Shown here one piece after another: positions 6,137-10,382 of a stretch of 10,382 nt of DNA. The DNA comes from Pseudomonadota bacterium. GTDB taxonomy: Bacteria; Pseudomonadota; Alphaproteobacteria; Caulobacterales; Caulobacteraceae. Position numbers and translations under genes: made by a program. The notes under the pieces are model-generated. The model ran no database searches. It was not told where the DNA came from and saw only the letters and a list, made by a program, of their open reading frames with translations. Position 1 is the first letter of the stretch. Each line of letters opens with the position of its first letter. The DNA lies in NCBI GenBank assembly GCA_023434015.1, contig JAEYTM010000064.1, positions 1 through 10,382 of the forward strand, given 5' to 3'.

Positions 6137-8112
6137 TCGACCTGATTTTCCCCGACGGCTCCCAGCGCCAGTACGACGACGGCGTGACGGGACGCGCGGT
6201 GGCCGCCGGCATTTCCAAGTCGCTGGAAAAGCGCGCCGCCCTGATCCGCCTGGACGGTGAACTGCTCGACCTCGACCGGCCGCTGGAGAAGGGCGGCGCC
6301 TTCGAGATCCTGACGCGCGACCATCCCGACGTGCTGGAGACCCTGCGCCACGACGCCAGCCACGTGATGGCCGAGGCCGTGCAGGAGCTGTTCCCCGGCA
6401 CCCAGGTGACCATCGGCCCGTCGATCGAGGACGGCTTCTACTACGACTTCGCCCGCGACGAGCCGTTCAGCCTCGACGACCTGGCCAAGATCGAGCAGCG
6501 GATGAAGGAGATCGTCGACCGGGACGAGCCGATCCGCCGCGAGGTGTGGTCGCGCGACGAGGCTATCGCGCACTTCAAGTCGATCGGCGAGGCGTACAAG
6601 GCCGAGATCATCGAGGGCATCCCGGCCGGCGAGGACGTCAGCGTCTATCGCCAGGGCGAGTGGAAGGACCTGTGCCGCGGGCCGCACCTGCCGTCGACGA
6701 AGTTCGTGGGCAAGGCGTTCAAGCTGACCAAGCTGGCCGGCGCCTACTGGCGCGGCGACCACCGCAACGCCCAGCTCCAGCGCATCTACGGCACGGCCTG
6801 GGCCAGCGAGGCCGACCTCGAGGCCTACATCCACCGCCTGGAGGAAGCCGAACGGCGCGACCACCGCAAGATCGGCCGGACGATGGACCTCTTCCATATG
6901 CAGGAAGAGGGCAAGGGCATGGTGTTCTGGCACGCCAAGGGCCTGACGCTCTGGCGCGTGGTCGAGGACTATATGCGCCGCCGGCTGGACGAGGCCGGCT
7001 ATGAGGAAGTGCGCACGCCCCAGGTCCTCGACCGGGTGTTCTGGGAGAAGTCCGGCCACTGGGAGAAGTACCGGCCCAACATGTTCGTCTGCGAGACGGA
7101 GGAGGGCGAGGAGCTTTCCCTCAAGCCGATGAACTGCCCGGGCCACGTGCAGATCTTCAAGTTCGGACAGAAGTCCTATCGCGACCTGCCGCTGCGCATG
7201 GCCGAGTTCGGCGCCTGTCACCGCTATGAGCCGTCGGGCGCCCTGCATGGGCTGATGCGGGTGCGCGCCTTCACCCAGGACGACGCGCACATCTTCTGCC
7301 GCGAGGACCAGATCGAGGAGGAGACGGCGCGGTTCATCGAGCTGGCCAACTCGATCCACGCCGACTTCGGCCTGGAGCGAGACCACATCGCCCTGGCCAC
7401 CCGGCCGGAGATGCGGGCCGGCTCCGACGAGTTCTGGGACAAGGCCGAGGCGCAGATGCTGGCCGCGGCGCGCAAGGCCGGCGTGGAGCCGGTGATCGCC
7501 GAGGGCGACGGCGCCTTCTACGCGCCCAAGCTGGACTGGGTGCTGAAGGATTCGATCGGCCGGACCTGGACCTGCGGCACCATCCAGCTCGACTATGTGC
7601 TGCCGGAGCGGCTGGGCGCCGAGTACACGGCCGAGGACGGCTCCAAGCAGCGTCCGGTGATGCTGCACCGGGCGATCTGCGGCTCCCTTGAGCGGTTCAT
7701 CGGGGTGATGATCGAAAACTACGCTGGCGCCTTCCCATTGTGGCTCGCGCCGGTGCAGGTGGTCGTGGCGACGATCACCTCGGACGCCGACGACTATGCG
7801 CGGCAGGTGGTCGAAGCCCTGCGCGCAAAGGGACTGCGCGTGGAAAGCGACCTTCGGAACGAGAAAATCAACTACAAGGTGCGCGAACACAGTCTCGCCA
7901 AGGTTCCGGTGATTGCTGTGGTCGGTCGCCGGGAGGCGGAGCTGGGGCAGGTCGCCCTGCGCCGCCTGGGGTCCGACGGGCAGGAAATCCTGTCCATCGA
8001 GGCGGCTTCGAACGGACTTGCCTTGGAGGCGAGTCCGCCTGATGTTGCGCGGAAAGTCCGGAGCGCCGACGCTTCGGCCCGAGAGACGGTCGGCGCTATG
8101 GAGGCTGGATGA
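6133..8112 (+). CDS. thrS: Threonyl-tRNA synthetase
   Basis: ThrRS is a class II synthetase that charges tRNA-Thr and hydrolyses mis-charged Ser-tRNA. The protein is 659 residues. In order: TGS domain (1-62), editing domain with His73/His77 (HDASH) and Cys181/His185 (CRGPH), catalytic core with MNCPGH at 333-338, the RYEPSGALHGLMRVRAFTQDD motif 2 region at about 364-384 and motif 3 at about 510-532. Zinc ligands are Cys335, His386 and His512. The anticodon-binding domain spans about 537-620. All editing and catalytic residues expected for a full-function enzyme are present. After about residue 625 comes a tail of roughly 34 residues not typical of E. coli ThrRS (642 residues). The ATG at 6133 overlaps the yidD stop, and the stop overlaps the next ATG (ATGA both times), so it is translationally coupled on both sides. 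Confidence 0.97.
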   Translation: MIDLIFPDGSQRQYDDGVTGRAVAAGISKSLEKRAALIRLDGELLDLDRPLEKGGAFEILTRDHPDVLETLRHDASHVMAEAVQELFPGTQVTIGPSIEDGFYYDFARDEPFSLDDLAKIEQRMKEIVDRDEPIRREVWSRDEAIAHFKSIGEAYKAEIIEGIPAGEDVSVYRQGEWKDLCRGPHLPSTKFVGKAFKLTKLAGAYWRGDHRNAQLQRIYGTAWASEADLEAYIHRLEEAERRDHRKIGRTMDLFHMQEEGKGMVFWHAKGLTLWRVVEDYMRRRLDEAGYEEVRTPQVLDRVFWEKSGHWEKYRPNMFVCETEEGEELSLKPMNCPGHVQIFKFGQKSYRDLPLRMAEFGACHRYEPSGALHGLMRVRAFTQDDAHIFCREDQIEEETARFIELANSIHADFGLERDHIALATRPEMRAGSDEFWDKAEAQMLAAARKAGVEPVIAEGDGAFYAPKLDWVLKDSIGRTWTCGTIQLDYVLPERLGAEYTAEDGSKQRPVMLHRAICGSLERFIGVMIENYAGAFPLWLAPVQVVVATITSDADDYARQVVEALRAKGLRVESDLRNEKINYKVREHSLAKVPVIAVVGRREAELGQVALRRLGSDGQEILSIEAASNGLALEASPPDVARKVRSADASARETVGAMEAG

Positions 8113-9077
8113 ACGGCATCGCCGCACCGATCGTCGCTGTAGAACCCGCCCCTGCTCAGGACTTCCTGCGGCCCCGCCGCAAGGTCTCCGTGGTGATGGT
8201 GGTCTACATGACGGGCGAGGCTCTGGAGCAGAGCGTCGCGTGCGTGCTGGCCGATCCGCGGGTCGACGAGTTCGTCATCGTCGACAACGGCTCGGACGGA
8301 GCCGACGTGGCGCGCCTGCGCGGCCTGGCCGAGCGGGACGAACGGGTGACCCTGCTGAGCGGCCACGGCAACGTGGGCTTCGCCAAGGGGGCGAACCTGG
8401 GCGCCCGGAAGGCGCGTGGCGACGTCCTGGTGTTCCTCAACCCCGACGCCTTCCTGCAACCGGGTTGCATCGCCAGCCTGGTGCGCGAGGTGGAGGACCG
8501 TCCGGTCCCGTGCATCGTCGGCGGGCGGGTGCTGAATTCCGACCTGACCGAGCAGCGCGGCGCGCGGCGCGGGGACATCACCCTGATGACCGCCCTGCTG
8601 TCGCTCAGCCGACTGGCCCAGCGGGTGCCGGCGTGGCGTCGCTATGAGGTCCACTGGGAAAACGAGGCCGCGCCCGAACAGGTCGCGCCGGTGCCGACCA
8701 TCTCGGGCGCCTGCTTCTGCATGCGCCGCGAGGACTTCGAGGCGGTGAAGGGCTTCGACGAGGGCTATTTCCTGCACGTCGAGGACGTCGACCTGTGCTG
8801 GCGGGTGCGCCGGCAGGGCGGCCTGGTGCTGTTCAATCCGAACGCCGAGGTGGTCCACCTGGGGCACACCAGCCGGACCAGCCCGATCAAGGTGGAGTTC
8901 CACAAGGGCGTCGGCCTGGCCCGTTATTTCCGCAAGCGCGCCGAGGGGGCGACGCAGGTGGTTCTCGCCTGGCTGCTGTCGCCGGTGATCGTCGGCACCG
9001 CGATCGTGCGGCCGGTGGTGTGGCTGCTGAAGGGCCGCGCCTTCAGCCCCGGCCCGGAAACGGTCCGGCGCGGCTGA
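8109..9077 (+). CDS. Family 2 glycosyltransferase, rhamnosyltransferase-like (WbbL type)
   Basis: This 322-residue GT-A fold enzyme transfers a sugar from a nucleotide donor, probably to an envelope polysaccharide or glycolipid. Motifs: KVSVVMVVYM at 25-34 (first strand), VIVDNGSDG at 57-64, GNVGFAKGANLGA at 87-99 (WbbL-like), FLNPDA at 109-114 in place of the DxD metal site, GACFCMRREDFEAVKGFDE at 200-218, and EDVDLCWRVRRQG at 225-237 with the likely catalytic acidic residues. A hydrophobic segment at about 282-307 suggests membrane association. GGAGG at 8100-8104, four bases before the ATG, is the clearest ribosome site in the plus-strand cluster, and the start overlaps the thrS stop (ATGA). 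Its 3' end overlaps the convergent lyase gene by 35 bases. The donor sugar is not certain; similarity to rhamnosyltransferases is by motif only. Confidence 0.9.
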   Translation: MNGIAAPIVAVEPAPAQDFLRPRRKVSVVMVVYMTGEALEQSVACVLADPRVDEFVIVDNGSDGADVARLRGLAERDERVTLLSGHGNVGFAKGANLGARKARGDVLVFLNPDAFLQPGCIASLVREVEDRPVPCIVGGRVLNSDLTEQRGARRGDITLMTALLSLSRLAQRVPAWRRYEVHWENEAAPEQVAPVPTISGACFCMRREDFEAVKGFDEGYFLHVEDVDLCWRVRRQGGLVLFNPNAEVVHLGHTSRTSPIKVEFHKGVGLARYFRKRAEGATQVVLAWLLSPVIVGTAIVRPVVWLLKGRAFSPGPETVRRG

Positions 9078-9945
9078 CCGCGGACGTCGGCGGCTTGCCC
9101 AGGACGCCCGACATCCACCGGGCCGTCTCGATCAGCCGATCGAGGTCGTAGCCGGTCTCGATGCCCGCGCGCTCCAGCATATAGACCAGATCCTCGGTGC
9201 CGATGTTGCCGGTGGCGTCGGGCGCGAACGGGCAGCCGCCAAGGCCGCCGCAACTGGCGTCCAGTACATCGACGCCGGCCTCGACGCTGGCGAAGGCGTT
9301 GGCCAGGCCGGTGTTGCGGGTGTCGTGGAAGTGCATGCGCAGACGGGTGTCGGGCGCGGCCTTGCGGGCCGCCTCGATCCGGCGGCGGACGGTCCACGGA
9401 TCGGCGACGCCGATGGTGTCGGCCAGGGCGATCTCGGCCACGCGGAGGTCCGCGGCGGCGCTGACGATCTCGATCACCCGCTCCTCGGGAACCTCGCCGT
9501 CGAACGGGCAGCCGAAGGCCACCGAGACCGTCACCGTGACCGGCGGCTCCTCCTTGCGGCGAACGGCCATGATCGCGCGCAGGGTCTCGACCTGTTCGGC
9601 CACCGAGGCGCCCTGGTTGCGGATGCCGAAGCCGTCGCTGGCGCAGACCACCACATTGGCCTCGTCGCAGCCGGCGGCGACGCAGCGCTCCCAGCCCCTC
9701 AGGTTCAGCACCAGGCCGATGCGGGTGCGGCCGGCCTCGCGCGGCAGGGCGGCGCTGATCTCCTCGGCCCCGGCCATCTGCGGGACACGGCGCGGATTGA
9801 CGAAGGAGACCGTCTCGATCCGCCGGGCGCCGGCGGCCTCGAGACGGTGGATGAACTCCAGCTTCTGACCCACGTCGAGGATGGCCGCCTCGTTCTGCAG
9901 CCCGTCCCGGGGTCCGACCTCGACGATCTCGATGCGGCGGCTCAT
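9043..9945 (-). CDS. HMG-CoA lyase family protein (hydroxymethylglutaryl-CoA lyase-like)
   Basis: Enzymes of this DRE-TIM metallolyase family split 3-hydroxy-3-methylglutaryl-CoA into acetyl-CoA and acetoacetate, the last step of leucine breakdown. The 300-residue protein has EVGPRDGLQNE at 9-19 (Arg13, Asp14), IETVSFVNPRRVPQM at 43-57 (Glu44), HFHDTRNTG at 205-213 (His205 and His207, metal ligands) and GLGGCPFAPDATGN at 234-247, with catalytic-loop Cys238 and Asn247. All catalytic residues match human HMGCL positions as I recall them. The sequence before the loop is DASCGG rather than the more common SVAG, placing it in a variant subgroup, so a related acyl-CoA substrate is possible. GGAG lies nine bases before the ATG at 9945, which overlaps the upstream stop (ATGA). 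No leucine-catabolic neighbour is visible; the gene follows a membrane glycosyltransferase. Confidence 0.9.
   Translation of the reverse strand: MSRRIEIVEVGPRDGLQNEAAILDVGQKLEFIHRLEAAGARRIETVSFVNPRRVPQMAGAEEISAALPREAGRTRIGLVLNLRGWERCVAAGCDEANVVVCASDGFGIRNQGASVAEQVETLRAIMAVRRKEEPPVTVTVSVAFGCPFDGEVPEERVIEIVSAAADLRVAEIALADTIGVADPWTVRRRIEAARKAAPDTRLRMHFHDTRNTGLANAFASVEAGVDVLDASCGGLGGCPFAPDATGNIGTEDLVYMLERAGIETGYDLDRLIETARWMSGVLGKPPTSAVSRAGPFPGRG
9049..9068. terminator. GNRA-loop hairpin in the convergent gene overlap, possible bidirectional terminator
   Basis: On the plus strand, eight-base arms (9049-9056 and 9061-9068) pair with one C-T mismatch (9053/9064) around the loop GAAA, a stable GNRA tetraloop. 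The hairpin lies inside the 35-base stretch where the glycosyltransferase and lyase coding ends overlap. Transcription of both must stop near or beyond here, so the element could help. No U-run follows on either strand, so intrinsic termination is unproven. Confidence 0.3.
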
Positions 9946-10382
9946 GGGGCGGCGCTCCGGGCGGGATCAGGTGGCGCCTGATAGACGCGCAGGGTCATCC
10001 GGTCGCCGTTGGAATAGTCCAGGCCGGCGATCTCGGCGACCTGGACTACCGCGCCAGGCGCGATGTCCCGGGCGGCGAGGGCGGACCTGAAGGCCTCCTC
10101 CTCGCGCGCCTCGACGACAGCCGGGCGGCGCTCGGCGATGGCCCGGGCCGCCTCGTCAGGGCCTTCCAGCTCGGTCGGGGTGCCGAGGGCGAAGACCAGG
10201 CTGGGCTCGGCGTAGCCGGCGACCGCCACAGGGATGTCGGCGACGCCCTGACGCGGCAACAGGCGGGCGTCGGCCATCGCCCGCTCCACCCGGGCCGACA
10301 GCCACAACGGATCGAGACGGGGGGCGAAGCCGGCGGCGAGCGCGCCGTGGCCGAGGACGCCGAGCCCAAGCGCGGCGAACAG
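9942..10382 (-). CDS. C-terminal part of an ArnT/PMT-like (GT39/GT83) membrane glycosyltransferase
   Basis: The frame is open from the window edge to the TGA at 9942-9944, giving 146 residues with the N-terminus missing. A hydrophobic start (LFAALGLGVLGHGALAAGF) looks like the last transmembrane helix. The soluble C-terminal domain follows, with VAVAGYAEPSLVFALGT and VVQVAEIAGLDYSNGDRMTL, features I associate with phospholipid-carrier-dependent glycosyltransferases of the ArnT family. Such enzymes use an undecaprenyl-phosphate-linked sugar to modify lipid A, proteins or glycans on the periplasmic side. The sugar and acceptor cannot be determined from the C-terminus alone. The stop overlaps the lyase start (ATGA), so the two are probably on one transcript. 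Confidence is moderate because the catalytic N-terminal loops lie outside the window. Confidence 0.72.
   Translation of the reverse strand: MFAALGLGVLGHGALAAGFAPRLDPLWLSARVERAMADARLLPRQGVADIPVAVAGYAEPSLVFALGTPTELEGPDEAARAIAERRPAVVEAREEEAFRSALAARDIAPGAVVQVAEIAGLDYSNGDRMTLRVYQAPPDPARSAAP

Noticed and set aside
6067..8127. A 686-codon open frame antisense to the whole of thrS
   Set aside because: Its composition (Gly, Arg, His, Val, Leu) shows no recognisable family, it has no ribosome site, and long antisense frames are expected opposite GC-rich genes. The plus-strand ThrRS is unambiguous.

Overview
The window looks like the chromosome of a GC-rich alphaproteobacterium, most likely a member of the Caulobacterales (Caulobacter/Phenylobacterium-like). 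Three things point there: strong G/C third-position bias (about 70% GC by eye), the kinds of proteins encoded, and the rarity of GANTC sites (five found by hand count). It is a compact, mostly housekeeping region with eleven protein genes, two of them cut by the window edges. I see no mobile element, CRISPR array, tRNA, rRNA or long non-coding stretch. The largest gap, 176 bases, is the divergent promoter region between folE and cysS.

Left block (1-3177), all on the minus strand and read right to left: folE (GTP cyclohydrolase I), hisI (phosphoribosyl-AMP cyclohydrolase), a small EncFtn-type ferritin-like protein, an RluD-family 23S rRNA pseudouridine synthase, and a membrane acyltransferase 3 (OafA/YrhL) protein that runs off the left edge. 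Spacing is tight: 8 bases between folE and hisI, 60 between hisI and the ferritin-like gene, an 11-base overlap between the ferritin-like gene and rluD, and 38 bases before the acyltransferase.

Middle block (3354-9077), all on the plus strand: cysS, a SRPBCC/START-like protein, an IscU/NifU-like protein that lacks the third cluster-ligand cysteine, yidD (membrane protein insertion efficiency factor), thrS, and a family 2 glycosyltransferase. Start/stop overlaps (TGATG, ATGA, ATGA) suggest one translationally coupled transcript. It joins two aminoacyl-tRNA synthetases with a cysteine-rich insertion factor, a degenerate Fe-S scaffold relative and a cell-envelope glycosyltransferase.

Right block (9043-10382), minus strand: the C-terminal part of an ArnT/PMT-like (GT39/GT83) membrane glycosyltransferase, which overlaps a HMG-CoA lyase-type gene by ATGA. 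The lyase gene converges on the glycosyltransferase from the middle block, and their coding ends overlap by 35 bases. A GNRA-loop hairpin lies inside that overlap.

The least ordinary item is the EncFtn-like gene. It keeps the iron-binding residues of encapsulated ferritins, but has no recognisable encapsulin-targeting tail and no encapsulin gene in view. Second is the IscU-like protein with substituted ligand positions next to yidD. Several GC-rich hairpins sit immediately upstream of start codons. The rest is well-known families in a conventional arrangement.
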